From assembly GCF_031198435.1 (NCBI RefSeq), contig NZ_CP133548.1:2328001-2392000 (forward strand): a stretch of DNA of 64,000 nt. Reading direction: 5' to 3'. This DNA is from Pleionea litopenaei (GTDB lineage Bacteria > Pseudomonadota > Gammaproteobacteria > Enterobacterales > Kangiellaceae). The notes under the pieces were generated by a model. The model was not told where the DNA came from, made no database searches, and saw nothing but the letters and a program-made list of their open reading frames with translations. A program made the position numbers and the translations under genes. This document shows positions 54,437 through 63,698 of the stretch, in pieces; position 1 is the first letter of the stretch; the number at the start of each line of letters is the position of its first letter.

Positions 54437-56908
54437 CTATTTCTTCTTGATTTTTTGTTCCGGTTTTTTCAGTGGCTGCTTAATGTCATGCATAATATCT
54501 TTATGCTCCCAGCCCTCACGCTTTTTAGACTTAAAAGTCTCAATTCGAGACGGAATTATCCGACGTGGGTAATGATTATTTTCGATATCCACATCGGCCG
54601 TTTCCCAACCGGGATCCACGACCACAGACTCGAGCTCTTTCCCCTTGTTAGTAACAATCAACTTACTGACTTGATGAGGCGAGCGACGCCAAATCTCAGC
54701 GGGAATGTAGCGCATTTCTTCCGTGCCGTCGGCATAATTAAGTTGCAGCAGAATAGGCATAACCAATCCGCCCACGTTTGAGAAATTAAATACATAATAG
54801 TTCTTATCTTCTTTAATTGCTCGCTCAAATACTTGTCTCTCCCAAGGTTCTAACTCAGCTAGAAACTTTTGATATTCATTGCGGTCTTCATTAGTGACGG
54901 TAAAGCGATCATTGTCATCATGAAAATCTCGAACGTCCGTATTTCTCTCTACCCAAGTTTTTTTGCCTTCCGCACGATTGCGCTCGACAAACAAAGAAGA
55001 TGGCTTGTCCTTTTCTTCTTGTCGTCTGCGCTCAAAGTCAATATCAGGGTTCTTAGTGTCTAATTGCAACTTAAACACTTTATCAATCGATATGTCGACA
55101 TGATCGGTCGTGTAAAACCAGCCATGCCAGAACCAATCTAGATCAACACCCGATGCTTCTTCCATAGTGCGGAAAAAATCAGACGGTGTTGGACGTTTGT
55201 TTTTCCATCGATTAGCGTACTCTTGAAAAGCAAAATCGAATAACTCTCGACCTAAAATCACTTCTCGTAAAATGTTTAAAGCGACAGCGGGTTTGGTATA
55301 GGCATTCGGACCTAGCTTCAAAACACTGTCTGACTGAGTCATGACTGGAACTTGAACATTAGACTTCATGTAGTCAACAACATCTCTTGGTTCAACGCCC
55401 CAAGGAATGTTTGGATCCCATTCACGGCCAGCCACACCGTCCAAAAAGCTGTTTAAGCCTTCATCCATCCAAGTCCACTGTCGTTCATCTGAATTAACGA
55501 TCATTGGAAAGTAATTGTGCCCGACTTCATGTATCACCACGCCAATCAAGAAGCGCTTCTCTGCTAAGGTATAAGTCCGAGTTCCATCTTCATGCCAAAT
55601 GGTTCGTGGCCCATTAAAGGTGATCATCGGATATTCCATACCACCGACCGGACCATTGACGCTCAACGAAGTAGGATACGGATAATCAAAGGTATAACGA
55701 GAATAAACTTCCATGGTGTGAATAACCGATTCCGTCGAGTATTTCTCCCAAAGCTCTCCTCCTTCTTTAGGATAAAACGACATCGCCATTACCAAAGGCT
55801 GCACATCGCCACCTTGATGATATCCCTTAGCATCCCAAATAAATTTTCGCGAGCTCGCCCAAGCAAAGTCTCTGACATTCTCGGCTTTAAACTGCCAAGT
55901 TTTGGTCGCAGACTCTGATGCTTTTTCGTTTTCTAAGGCTTCTTCAGGAGTTACGATAAATACTGGTCGTTTCGCATTTTTGGCGCGCTCTAAGCGCTCG
56001 ATTTGACGTGTAGAGAGCACCTCTTGAGGATTTTCAAGAACTCCGGTTGCGGCAACTAAATGATCAGCAGGCACGGTCATTTTTACATCGTAGTTACCAA
56101 ACTCCAAGGTAAACTCACCCCGGCCTAAAAATGCTTTGTTATGCCATGCTTCATAATCAGAATAGGCCGCGACTCTAGGGAACCATTGAGCCAATAAGAA
56201 GATGTCATTGCCACCTTTGCGTGCATCATCAGGAAAATGCTCATAGCCGGAGCGTGCACCTACTGCATCTTCTTCTAAAATATTAAATGCAAAATTTATC
56301 TGCACTTGGGTACTTTGTTGCGGAGCCAAAGGTTGTGGTAAATCAATCCGCATTTGTTCACCGACAACCGTGAATGATAGAGGTTCGCCTTGAGGGTTTT
56401 GCACCGTCAGAGTCTGATAACCCAATTCAACATCGTCCATAAACTGTTGACGCCGAAGTTCACCAAGACTGATTTTCGCAGGTGAGTTACCAGAAGGTAA
56501 TGCATTGGTAGGACCGCGCCGCCCCAAACCACCAAACTCTTCTGTCAGCTCCGCCAAAGAGTCCGACTTAAAACGATTTTGTTCTAGCTGCACCCATAAA
56601 TACCGCAGAGTATCTGGCGAGCGATTAGTGTAGGTGATTAATTGACTCGCACTCAGTCGACGCTTTTTTTCATCTAGCGTTACTTCAATTTGATAGTCAA
56701 CTTGCTGTTGCCAATAACTCTTACCCGGCGCTCCCGCTGCGTTTCGATAGTCATTTGGGGTCGGTAAAATCTCATCGAGTTGGCGGAACTTATCGACAAA
56801 ATCTCCTTTCGACTGAACGACAGCAGCCGAGCTCGCAATGGCGGTACTTAGTAGAAGCGCGCCAACGGCGAACAAAGTTGCAGAACCAAAAGGCTGTGCT
56901 TTAGGCAT
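54437..56908 (-). CDS. M1 family zinc metallopeptidase, exported
   Basis: 823 residues with a signal peptide (~1-29). An N-terminal beta domain is followed by the gluzincin catalytic domain: substrate-binding GPVGGMEYPMITF, zinc site HEVGHN with the third ligand Glu 18 residues on (WMDEGLNSFLDG), and a downstream Tyr region. It resembles bacterial M1-like peptidases larger than LTA4H but distinct from PepN. The charged C-terminal tail is Lys/Glu-rich. Likely periplasmic peptide degradation. AGGGG precedes ATG 56908. Confidence 0.9.
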   Translation of the reverse strand: MPKAQPFGSATLFAVGALLLSTAIASSAAVVQSKGDFVDKFRQLDEILPTPNDYRNAAGAPGKSYWQQQVDYQIEVTLDEKKRRLSASQLITYTNRSPDTLRYLWVQLEQNRFKSDSLAELTEEFGGLGRRGPTNALPSGNSPAKISLGELRRQQFMDDVELGYQTLTVQNPQGEPLSFTVVGEQMRIDLPQPLAPQQSTQVQINFAFNILEEDAVGARSGYEHFPDDARKGGNDIFLLAQWFPRVAAYSDYEAWHNKAFLGRGEFTLEFGNYDVKMTVPADHLVAATGVLENPQEVLSTRQIERLERAKNAKRPVFIVTPEEALENEKASESATKTWQFKAENVRDFAWASSRKFIWDAKGYHQGGDVQPLVMAMSFYPKEGGELWEKYSTESVIHTMEVYSRYTFDYPYPTSLSVNGPVGGMEYPMITFNGPRTIWHEDGTRTYTLAEKRFLIGVVIHEVGHNYFPMIVNSDERQWTWMDEGLNSFLDGVAGREWDPNIPWGVEPRDVVDYMKSNVQVPVMTQSDSVLKLGPNAYTKPAVALNILREVILGRELFDFAFQEYANRWKNKRPTPSDFFRTMEEASGVDLDWFWHGWFYTTDHVDISIDKVFKLQLDTKNPDIDFERRRQEEKDKPSSLFVERNRAEGKKTWVERNTDVRDFHDDNDRFTVTNEDRNEYQKFLAELEPWERQVFERAIKEDKNYYVFNFSNVGGLVMPILLQLNYADGTEEMRYIPAEIWRRSPHQVSKLIVTNKGKELESVVVDPGWETADVDIENNHYPRRIIPSRIETFKSKKREGWEHKDIMHDIKQPLKKPEQKIKKK

Positions 56909-57083
56909 AAAATTCCCCTTAGAGGTCTTAATTTAGCGATGCGCTCGAATATTAGAAAGGCGCCTTAATTTTTATCGAATGGTCAGCTAATCTGGGAGCT
57001 AGCTAATTCGTTACCGCCTGATTATCCACAGATTGGCTAGAATGGCTATGCTTGTTCAATAAATGTTAAATTTTTTTACAATT

Positions 57084-57626
57084 TTATTCACAAGCTTGAA
57101 TAATGATGTGCATGGCCATCACTCGGCAGTCAAGTTTAGCGTACTGCGCTTTGATCGCTCGGAATTCATCACACAATTCATCTTGTTCTTTTTGCTCAAC
57201 TCCAGTTAATAGCTGACGCTTTACATTGATCATCTTCCCAAGCGACCAACGACAATCCGACGATGCATCTTCTTTTTGCATAGCCTCAAGAATTTTCAAC
57301 TCTCTGTCAGAAACAACCTTTATTTTTGGTTTCGATCGTTCAGCGGTCGATTTTGCAGGCGCTTGGTCCGCCGAGGACTCGGCCATTCCCGGCGAGCCTT
57401 TAAACTGATGAAAAGGAATGCCAGAGGGGGGCGGCTCAGTCGTAATTCGTACTCGACCACTTCGATCCTCCCATTGATAATAGGTCTCTAACGAACCTGA
57501 AGTCGAGGTAAGCGATGACCAGTCAATGGATTGTAAAACCCCGCTACGCTGCAAGAAAATGATCGTTATCCCGACCAAAGCAACCACCACCACGGCTTTA
57601 AGTAACCAACGAACCAGCCCATTCAT
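57084..57626 (-). CDS. Membrane-anchored DUF4124-domain protein
   Basis: 180 residues from ATG 57626 (AGAGGA seven bases upstream). One membrane helix (~5-25), then YYQWEDRSGRVRITTEPPP (~50-68), the short DUF4124 motif of exported proteobacterial proteins, a disordered linker rich in Ser/Ala/Pro, and a helical C-terminal part with three Cys (SDCRWSLGKM, LCDEFRA, LDCRVMAMHI). Function of DUF4124 is unknown. Divergent from the next gene by under 30 bases. Confidence 0.8.
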   Translation of the reverse strand: MNGLVRWLLKAVVVVALVGITIIFLQRSGVLQSIDWSSLTSTSGSLETYYQWEDRSGRVRITTEPPPSGIPFHQFKGSPGMAESSADQAPAKSTAERSKPKIKVVSDRELKILEAMQKEDASSDCRWSLGKMINVKRQLLTGVEQKEQDELCDEFRAIKAQYAKLDCRVMAMHIIIQACE

Positions 57627-57655
57627 GATATTATCCTCTACTGAATTCACCGATA

Positions 57656-57943
57656 ATGCCGCAAATGATGAGTAAGGATCTAGAAAAGCTTCTCAAATCA
57701 CACCAAAACTTAATTCAATCGGACTTTAAGAAAGTCGTCTCCCATGTGCAACGGGAAAATGATGGGTGGATACTCAACACCATTATGCTTGAAGGCTATG
57801 AAGTGCCATTTCAATATAAACGCCAAAAACGCTATAGAAATTTAACCGGACAAAGAGTCAACCTGACCTATTACCCTGCACAACAGCAGGTCGCCGGATT
57901 TGAAATGGAAATAATGAAGGTTGTACGAGTTAAAGTCTCGTAA
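57656..57943 (+). CDS. Conserved-looking small hypothetical protein
   Basis: 95 residues, soluble and basic. WILNTIMLEGYEVPFQYKRQKRYRNLTGQRVNLTYY looks like a compact beta-hairpin domain (read as two parts around QYKRQKRYRNL). I do not recognise a named family. There is no clear ribosome-binding site for ATG 57656; ATG 57665 or 57668 are alternatives. Convergent with the following gene. Confidence 0.65.
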   Translation: MPQMMSKDLEKLLKSHQNLIQSDFKKVVSHVQRENDGWILNTIMLEGYEVPFQYKRQKRYRNLTGQRVNLTYYPAQQQVAGFEMEIMKVVRVKVS

Positions 57944-57969
57944 ATGAATCAACTTAAAATCAATGCTTG

Positions 57970-58194
57970 TTAAATGACCTTCTGAATCTTAGCAAAAGGC
58001 AAGTTAATTCCCTGCTGCTTCACATCCTTATAGATTCGTACCGCGCGCATGGTGGTGTCTTTACTGTCGAACGGACCAAACGCATCTCCTTCCGCACTTT
58101 CAAAGAACCACTGGTCTTGAGTTTTGTAGACACGACTCGAGCGATAAAAAATGGAATATTGATGTTCGTTTTTTAGCGAATCCAATGTTTTCAT
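57970..58194 (-). CDS. Small hypothetical protein, DUF6316-like
   Basis: 74 residues, with SRVYKTQDQWFFESAEGDAFGPFDSKDTTMRAVRIY: an aromatic-rich W(Y/F)F...REG..GPF pattern that I link, with modest confidence, to DUF6316, a gammaproteobacterial family of unknown function. GGGAGCGGGAA upstream serves as ribosome-binding site. Single gene. Confidence 0.7.
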   Translation of the reverse strand: MKTLDSLKNEHQYSIFYRSSRVYKTQDQWFFESAEGDAFGPFDSKDTTMRAVRIYKDVKQQGINLPFAKIQKVI

Positions 58195-58486
58195 TTCCCG
58201 CTCCCTTGGTTTTCGTGATTTATAACTATTAGTCGAACTTGCTCGAAAAATCGATAAGAAGGTCAGAAAATATCACCTTATTCAATATTTCTTTAAAAGC
58301 AGCCGTTATTTACGACAATAACTGCCTGTTTTTTATGGAGTTAAATATTTAAGGGAAAATTCGAAATATGACGCGTTATGAAAGCTTTAGTTGTTATGCA
58401 GCAATCTCAGATACTCTTTTTAATGATAAAAAGATGTCATTTATTACAGAAATCAAATATCCAGTGCTTTTTGGGATATTTAAATG

Positions 58487-58509
58487 GGCAGCGAACGAAA
58501 CACTGCCCA
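58487..58509 (-). terminator. Hairpin after metJ, probable terminator
   Basis: On the minus strand TGGGCAG (58509-58503) pairs with CTGCCCA (58493-58487), nine-base loop, followed by only a mixed ATTTAAAT tract, so termination may be partial. It is seven bases past the metJ stop. Confidence 0.5.
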
Positions 58510-58515
58510 GATAGA

Positions 58516-58800
58516 TTAGTTCTTGTCGTTCTCAATTAACCAATATTCGGTTTCTTCTCGAGACTTTGACAAGTCTTCGTCGCCCGGTAGTGGTTGGCCT
58601 GTGTAAGCGTGTAAAAATGCTTCGCAGAGTAACTCACTGTTGGTCGCATGACGCAGATTGTTAACTTGCCGCCGGGTCCGCTCATCAGTAAGAATTTTCA
58701 ATACTTTCAAAGGAATTGAAACCGTAATTTTCTTAACTTCCTGACTCTTCTTACCGTGTTCAGCGTAAGGACAGATACCTTCCCCTTTTCGCTCAGCCAT
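58516..58800 (-). CDS. metJ: Met repressor MetJ
   Basis: 94 residues. Ribbon-helix-helix repressor that binds tandem AGACGTCT boxes with S-adenosylmethionine as co-repressor. The [21 protein letters not shown] strand (read from YAEHGKK) and [19 protein letters not shown] are nearly identical to the enterobacterial protein, including the Lys and Thr of the DNA-contacting strand. The C-terminus is about ten residues shorter than E. coli MetJ and diverges after [13 protein letters not shown] 58800 with GAGG six bases upstream is used. Divergent from metX across two operators, so it likely represses both. Confidence 0.96.
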   Translation of the reverse strand: MAERKGEGICPYAEHGKKSQEVKKITVSIPLKVLKILTDERTRRQVNNLRHATNSELLCEAFLHAYTGQPLPGDEDLSKSREETEYWLIENDKN

Positions 58801-58883
58801 TGGACACCTCAAATTGTATTCGACGCGCTGATCTTACCGAGCTGGTCTTATCTGTCAATTAACTCCGCATTTTTTTCATCTTT

Positions 58884-58952
58884 AGACGTCTACACATCTT
58901 GACATCCAATTGAGTCAACTTTATATTTAGCCATCTAAACGTCTAGACGGTA
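58884..58952. promoter_or_regulatory. MetJ operators (two groups of met boxes)
   Basis: Group one: AGACGTCT (58884, perfect), ACACATCT (58892), TGACATCC (58900). Group two: AGCCATCT (58929), AAACGTCT (58937), AGACGGTA (58945). Both are head-to-tail 8-mers as MetJ requires and lie between the divergent metJ and metX starts; group two ends seven bases before the metX ATG. Confidence 0.9.
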
Positions 58953-58959
58953 ATTTTCC

Positions 58960-59973
58960 ATGCACTCTCTTGAATCTATTGCACAAGGCTCACAGACTCG
59001 CATTTTGCGGGCGTGCTGTGATCTACCCTCTAGATTCGACCTTCACCACGGCGGATATATTCAAGATGGACGGGTTGCCTTTACCCTATATGGACAGCCA
59101 GAAGCCCCATGTGTGTTGGTGCTCGGTGGAATATCGGCCGGCCGAGACATTGCCCACCAGACCGATCAGTTCGCCTCAGGATGGTGGAGATATCATCTTG
59201 GTGAAGGCAATAGCATCGATTTAACGAAGTACTGCGTGCTAGGAATTGACTACCTCGGTGGCAATGGTGAAAGCAGTGCGCCAGAGCGCGACTCCGACCA
59301 AACGCGTCAAGCCATTTCGACATTTGATCAGGCCAATGCCATTGGCGTTGTGTTGAGCCATCTAGGTATCGAGCGCTTAGCCGCCGCTATAGGAAGCTCT
59401 TACGGTGGCATGGTGACGCTGGCTCTTTCTTGTCAATCGACGATTACTTTAGGCAAAGCCTTAGTGATCAGTGCAGCCGATCAACCAGATCCTGTCAGTA
59501 CCGCTCTGCGTGAAATTCAACGACAAATTGTTCTGCTCGGACACCACTCAGCTCAACCAAAACAAGCATTAAAACTGGCTAGAGCGTTAGCCATGATTAC
59601 CTATCGCTCAGCCGATGAATTTAGACAACGATTTGCTAATGACAACGCCATTTTAGAACATGGCTTTCATGCCGATGTCATCGATTACTTAAATAACCGC
59701 GGCGAATTATTCAGCCAGCGCTTCAGCGCCAAAGCGTTTTACCGTCTTTCGCAATCCATCGATCTGCATCGAGTTGAGCTCTCGCAACTGAGTTGTCCTT
59801 TAACTTGTGTGTCCGTTCTCGAAGATAAACTGATTCCGCACGACTCAATGCAACGAATGGCCGCCAAGGCCAACGCAGAACTTCAAACTTTACAATCAAT
59901 TTACGGTCACGATGCTTTTTTAAAAGAACAACAGAGCATTGCATGGATCATTAAAAAATTTTTAACGAATTAA
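58960..59973 (+). CDS. metX: Homoserine O-acyltransferase MetX
   Basis: 337 residues, alpha/beta hydrolase fold. VLVLGGISAGRD (oxyanion), DYLGGNGESSAP, nucleophile GSSYGGMVTLAL, then the acid EDKLIPHD and His in YGHDAFLKE make the triad. It acylates homoserine; MetX proteins use acetyl- or succinyl-CoA and the sequence does not settle which. Somewhat shorter than the ~370-residue norm. First gene of metX-metB-metL, under MetJ control. Confidence 0.92.
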   Translation: MHSLESIAQGSQTRILRACCDLPSRFDLHHGGYIQDGRVAFTLYGQPEAPCVLVLGGISAGRDIAHQTDQFASGWWRYHLGEGNSIDLTKYCVLGIDYLGGNGESSAPERDSDQTRQAISTFDQANAIGVVLSHLGIERLAAAIGSSYGGMVTLALSCQSTITLGKALVISAADQPDPVSTALREIQRQIVLLGHHSAQPKQALKLARALAMITYRSADEFRQRFANDNAILEHGFHADVIDYLNNRGELFSQRFSAKAFYRLSQSIDLHRVELSQLSCPLTCVSVLEDKLIPHDSMQRMAAKANAELQTLQSIYGHDAFLKEQQSIAWIIKKFLTN

Positions 59974-59985
59974 GCAGAGAATATT

Positions 59986-61179
59986 ATGACTTTACAACAC
60001 GACCGATTTGCCAGCGCTACCATCGCTGTAAAAGCAGGCATAGAAGCAGACTCAGCCCACGGTGCTGTGACACCACCATTGTACTTATCCAGTAACTACA
60101 CATTTAAAGATTTTGCGGAGCCACGTCAATATGACTATTCACGTTCCGGAAATCCAACTCGTGATTTACTGGCAGATGCCATTAATGAACTAGAAGGGGG
60201 TGCGGGAGCGGTCATCACTTCAACGGGAATGTCGGCGGTTTTTTTGATCACTCAATTATTGCAAGCAAATGATTTAGTGATTGCTCCTCATGATTGCTAC
60301 GGCGGTACTTATCGACTGTTCAAAAGCTTATCTGATAAAGGACAATTTCGCGTATTATTTGTCGATCAAAATGACCCCATAGCGATTAATGATGCGCTTT
60401 CACACAATCCGCGCTTACTTTGGATTGAAACACCCAGTAATCCGCTACTACGCATTGTTGACGTCGAGACTTTAGTCACCCAAGCTCATCAACACAATTG
60501 CTTGGTTGCCGTCGACAATACGTTTTTAACTCCAGTGTATCAAAAACCTTTTGAACTGGGTGCTGACTTAGTTGTGCATTCAACCACTAAATACATCAAT
60601 GGCCACAGTGATGTTGTCGGTGGAGCCGCCATTGCTAGAACCCCTGAGCTTGCTGAAAAGTTACGCTGGTGGGCAAACTGCGTTGGGATTACCGCGAGTC
60701 CTTTCGATAGCTTTTTAACCCTTCGCGGATTACGAACGCTCAATGCGCGCCTAAAGCAACATGAAATCAATACTCAAATCATTCTTGATTATTTAGTGGC
60801 GCATCCTCAAGTGAGTAACGTTTATCATCCTTCGTTACCCACTCATCCTGGTCATGAGATTGCTAAGAAACAACAAAAAGGCTTTGGCATTATGCTCAGT
60901 TTTGAGCTGCAAGGCGGTGAAAGCGAAGTTCGAGCGTTCGTTAGCGTGTTGCAACAATTCTCGCTTGCCGAATCACTCGGTGGTGTTGAATCGCTAGTTT
61001 GTCACCCTGCAACCATGACTCACGCAGCCATGGATCCGGCCGCTCGTGAAACGGCTGGCATTGGTAACACATTGCTACGGCTTTCCATTGGAATTGAAGA
61101 CAGTGACGATTTGCTCAATGATCTTAAACGAGGCTTTTTTGCAGCGTCTCAATGTCGCGTGAATCAAAAGGTAGGGTGA
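59986..61179 (+). CDS. metB: Cystathionine gamma-synthase MetB
   Basis: 397 residues of the Cys/Met PLP-enzyme family. SRSGNPTRDLL, GAGAVITSTGMSAV, DCYGGTYRLF, VAVDNTFLTPVYQKP and the PLP-Lys motif HSTTKYINGHSDVVGG are all present, as is LVCHPATMTHA. It replaces the acyl group of O-acylhomoserine with cysteine to give cystathionine. Gap to metX is 12 bases and to metL one base, so a single operon. Confidence 0.95.
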   Translation: MTLQHDRFASATIAVKAGIEADSAHGAVTPPLYLSSNYTFKDFAEPRQYDYSRSGNPTRDLLADAINELEGGAGAVITSTGMSAVFLITQLLQANDLVIAPHDCYGGTYRLFKSLSDKGQFRVLFVDQNDPIAINDALSHNPRLLWIETPSNPLLRIVDVETLVTQAHQHNCLVAVDNTFLTPVYQKPFELGADLVVHSTTKYINGHSDVVGGAAIARTPELAEKLRWWANCVGITASPFDSFLTLRGLRTLNARLKQHEINTQIILDYLVAHPQVSNVYHPSLPTHPGHEIAKKQQKGFGIMLSFELQGGESEVRAFVSVLQQFSLAESLGGVESLVCHPATMTHAAMDPAARETAGIGNTLLRLSIGIEDSDDLLNDLKRGFFAASQCRVNQKVG

Positions 61180-61180
61180 C

Positions 61181-63610
61181 ATGGGCAGCTCCGTTCTTAA
61201 AAAACAGCAAATACGATTTAAACAACTCGATTTGCCTCACTCCATATATAAATTTGGCGGTAGCTCTTTAGCCAACGCGCGCGGTTTTCGAAAAGCCGCG
61301 CGAATTATTTCACAACAACTTAAACCGAATGATCTGGTTGTCGTTTCGGCCTCAGGAAATACCACCGACTGGCTCATTGCTTGTTGCGAGCAAAATAATG
61401 AGCAGTTCGATTTCTTACAGAAAATCAGATACCACCATCGTGCAATTATCAATGATTGCTTTATTGCTGACCAACGACAAAAACTCCTCGACACTTTAGA
61501 GCAACATCTTAATTGGATAGAACGTCATTTAGCCTATTCCAATCAAGGGAGTTTTAAAAACGATATCATAGCCTTCGGAGAACTTTGGTCTGCACTTATT
61601 CTATCTTATCTGCTTGAGCATATTGGTGTGCCCGCTAGCTGGATAGACGCGCGGCGTTGTCTTAAAGTTCTGAATATCAATGAACAAATAAGCATCGATT
61701 TTGAACAATCCAAAAAGTATTTAGAAGAACACCTAAAATCACGTCAACAACGAATCACGGTTGTAACTGGTTATATTGCTAGTGATGGTGATAATAAAAC
61801 ATGTTTATTAGGGCGAAATGGTAGTGATTACAGCGCAACCTTATTAGCTAATCTAACCACCGCGAAAGAAGTAAAAATATGGACGGATGTCGCTGGAATC
61901 TATAATTTTGATCCTAATTTAAGTAGCCAAGCCAAACCCATTGAGAAATTAAATCTTAGTCTAACCAAAACTCTGGCTCTGCTCGGCTCACCGGTTCTGC
62001 ATCAAAAAACGCTTGAGCCCATCTGCAACTCTAAAATCCAGCTCTCGATTGGCTCTACCTTTAGCCCTGATCTTCCAGGTTCTAAAATTTGCATCAATGA
62101 CGGCTTTAACGCAAACAGTGTGGTCACTCATCGCAATGGATTAATCGAATTCTGTTTCACTTTGAAATCAGATATCGACCTTCATCGATTAAACAAACAG
62201 TTAATCATTCAACAAAATCTTAACAATGAATTTTCATTATTACTCAAGCATGGGCAGCGCTCGCTTCGCCTGCTTGTAGAAGAAAACAATGTTAAGCAAT
62301 GGCAGCAAACAATCCAAGCAATTGCACAGAGCACGGCAGAAAATCAGAGTACTTCAACGTTCATATTCGAACAGAAAAGAGTATCCACATTAGCGCTAGC
62401 TCGAGAGTGCTCTAGTAACTATGAGTATCATCGGCATTTTTTCAAAACCTTCATTCGAGAGAGAAAACTTGACGCGCAATTACTTGATTTAGAGCATGCT
62501 TGCGTCGCCATTCTCCCTCAACCAGAGATCGATGATCTTGCAATACAATGTTTCGATGCTTGGACACAATACACTGAGACGATTGCTGTGTTCTTATTGG
62601 GCATTGGTAATGTTGGAGCAACCTGGTTAAAGCAAGTAGAGAGTCGGCAAGGCCACTCGTTTCAAGTTGTTCTAAAATCAAATTCAAAAACTCTTTTTCT
62701 ACTCGACTCACAGCAATCGTTTGACACTATTGATAACTCTTCGGAGCAACTCGTTGAGCTAATTAGAAACGCGCCTTTCAAGAATAAGGTTGTTATTGAC
62801 GCGACGGCTAGCAGTAGCATTACTCAATCTTATTCGCGATTTTTCGAACTGGGCATCCACTTGATTTCAGCGAATAAAGAAGCCGCTTCATCAAAACAAG
62901 AGTTACTTGATTCATTACACGCATGTGCTCAAGACCATCATTGCTGGTGGCTGCAAAACGCAACCGTTGGTGCAGGCTTGCCGATTAACTATGCCATTAA
63001 CGATTTATTAAGTTGTGGTGACTCAGTAACATCGATTAGAGGGGTGTTTTCAGGAACACTCTCTTGGTTGTTGCAAACTTACGATGGAACACGAGCTTTA
63101 TCGGAATTAATTCAAGAAGCTAAGGCTCTGGGTTATGCTGAACCTGATCCTCGTGTTGACTTGTCTGGCCATGATGTCTTAAGAAAATTAATGATTCTAA
63201 TTCGACTGACCGGACAACAAATTGATCAATCGGATGTCACTATTACTCCTCTTTTGGATGCCAGTTTATTCGAGTTATCTGAGGCAGACTTCTGGCAACA
63301 GAAAGAAGACTTCGATCGTGACTTTAATCGACGATGGCAAAAAGCCAAGAATGAAGGTCGGCGCTTGGTCTACCAGGCAGAGTATTCACTAGACAAAGGC
63401 GCAAGCTGTGGCCTAGTCGAAGTATCCGAAAGTGACCCACTCGCACAAATTAGCCCGTGTGATAATGTATTTGTTATCCAAACATCCTGGTATCAAGATA
63501 ATCCTCTCATTATTCGAGGACCTGGAGCAGGAAGAGAAGTGACTGCTGCGGCGGTTCAGTCTGATTTAAATCATATTGTTTCAAGAATTAATGCCGTTTC
63601 TCAAAAATAA
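61181..63610 (+). CDS. metL: Bifunctional aspartate kinase/homoserine dehydrogenase
   Basis: 809 residues. N-terminal aspartokinase (~20-290) with YKFGGSSLANARGF and LLGRNGSDYSATLLA, a central ACT-like linker (~310-460), and C-terminal homoserine dehydrogenase (~465-805) with FLLGIGNVGATWLKQ for NADP and SANKEAAS, LSCGDSVTSIRGVFSGTLSWLL, GYAEPDPRVDLSGHDVLRK. It catalyses the first and third steps from aspartate. Placement with metB and the MetJ sites identifies it as MetL rather than ThrA. It may lack amino-acid feedback, like E. coli MetL. Confidence 0.96.
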   Translation: MGSSVLKKQQIRFKQLDLPHSIYKFGGSSLANARGFRKAARIISQQLKPNDLVVVSASGNTTDWLIACCEQNNEQFDFLQKIRYHHRAIINDCFIADQRQKLLDTLEQHLNWIERHLAYSNQGSFKNDIIAFGELWSALILSYLLEHIGVPASWIDARRCLKVLNINEQISIDFEQSKKYLEEHLKSRQQRITVVTGYIASDGDNKTCLLGRNGSDYSATLLANLTTAKEVKIWTDVAGIYNFDPNLSSQAKPIEKLNLSLTKTLALLGSPVLHQKTLEPICNSKIQLSIGSTFSPDLPGSKICINDGFNANSVVTHRNGLIEFCFTLKSDIDLHRLNKQLIIQQNLNNEFSLLLKHGQRSLRLLVEENNVKQWQQTIQAIAQSTAENQSTSTFIFEQKRVSTLALARECSSNYEYHRHFFKTFIRERKLDAQLLDLEHACVAILPQPEIDDLAIQCFDAWTQYTETIAVFLLGIGNVGATWLKQVESRQGHSFQVVLKSNSKTLFLLDSQQSFDTIDNSSEQLVELIRNAPFKNKVVIDATASSSITQSYSRFFELGIHLISANKEAASSKQELLDSLHACAQDHHCWWLQNATVGAGLPINYAINDLLSCGDSVTSIRGVFSGTLSWLLQTYDGTRALSELIQEAKALGYAEPDPRVDLSGHDVLRKLMILIRLTGQQIDQSDVTITPLLDASLFELSEADFWQQKEDFDRDFNRRWQKAKNEGRRLVYQAEYSLDKGASCGLVEVSESDPLAQISPCDNVFVIQTSWYQDNPLIIRGPGAGREVTAAAVQSDLNHIVSRINAVSQK

Positions 63611-63619
63611 CACAACAAT

Positions 63620-63649
63620 CCTTCCAGAATCATCATTGGTTCTGGAAGG
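63620..63649 (+). terminator. Hairpin after metL
   Basis: CCTTCCAGAA (63620-63629) and TTCTGGAAGG (63640-63649) form a perfect 10-bp stem with a ten-base loop, starting 10 bases after the metL stop. No T-run follows on the plus strand, so it may act as a weak or Rho-linked terminator, or serve the convergent gene. Confidence 0.55.
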
Positions 63650-63698
63650 TCATCCAAGTTAATTAAATCAACCGCAATTTAGAAATCGATGGCAAAAC

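Noticed and set aside
54368-54781. 137-codon plus-strand frame
   Set aside because: Shadow of the M1 peptidase C-terminus and the following gene; no start support.
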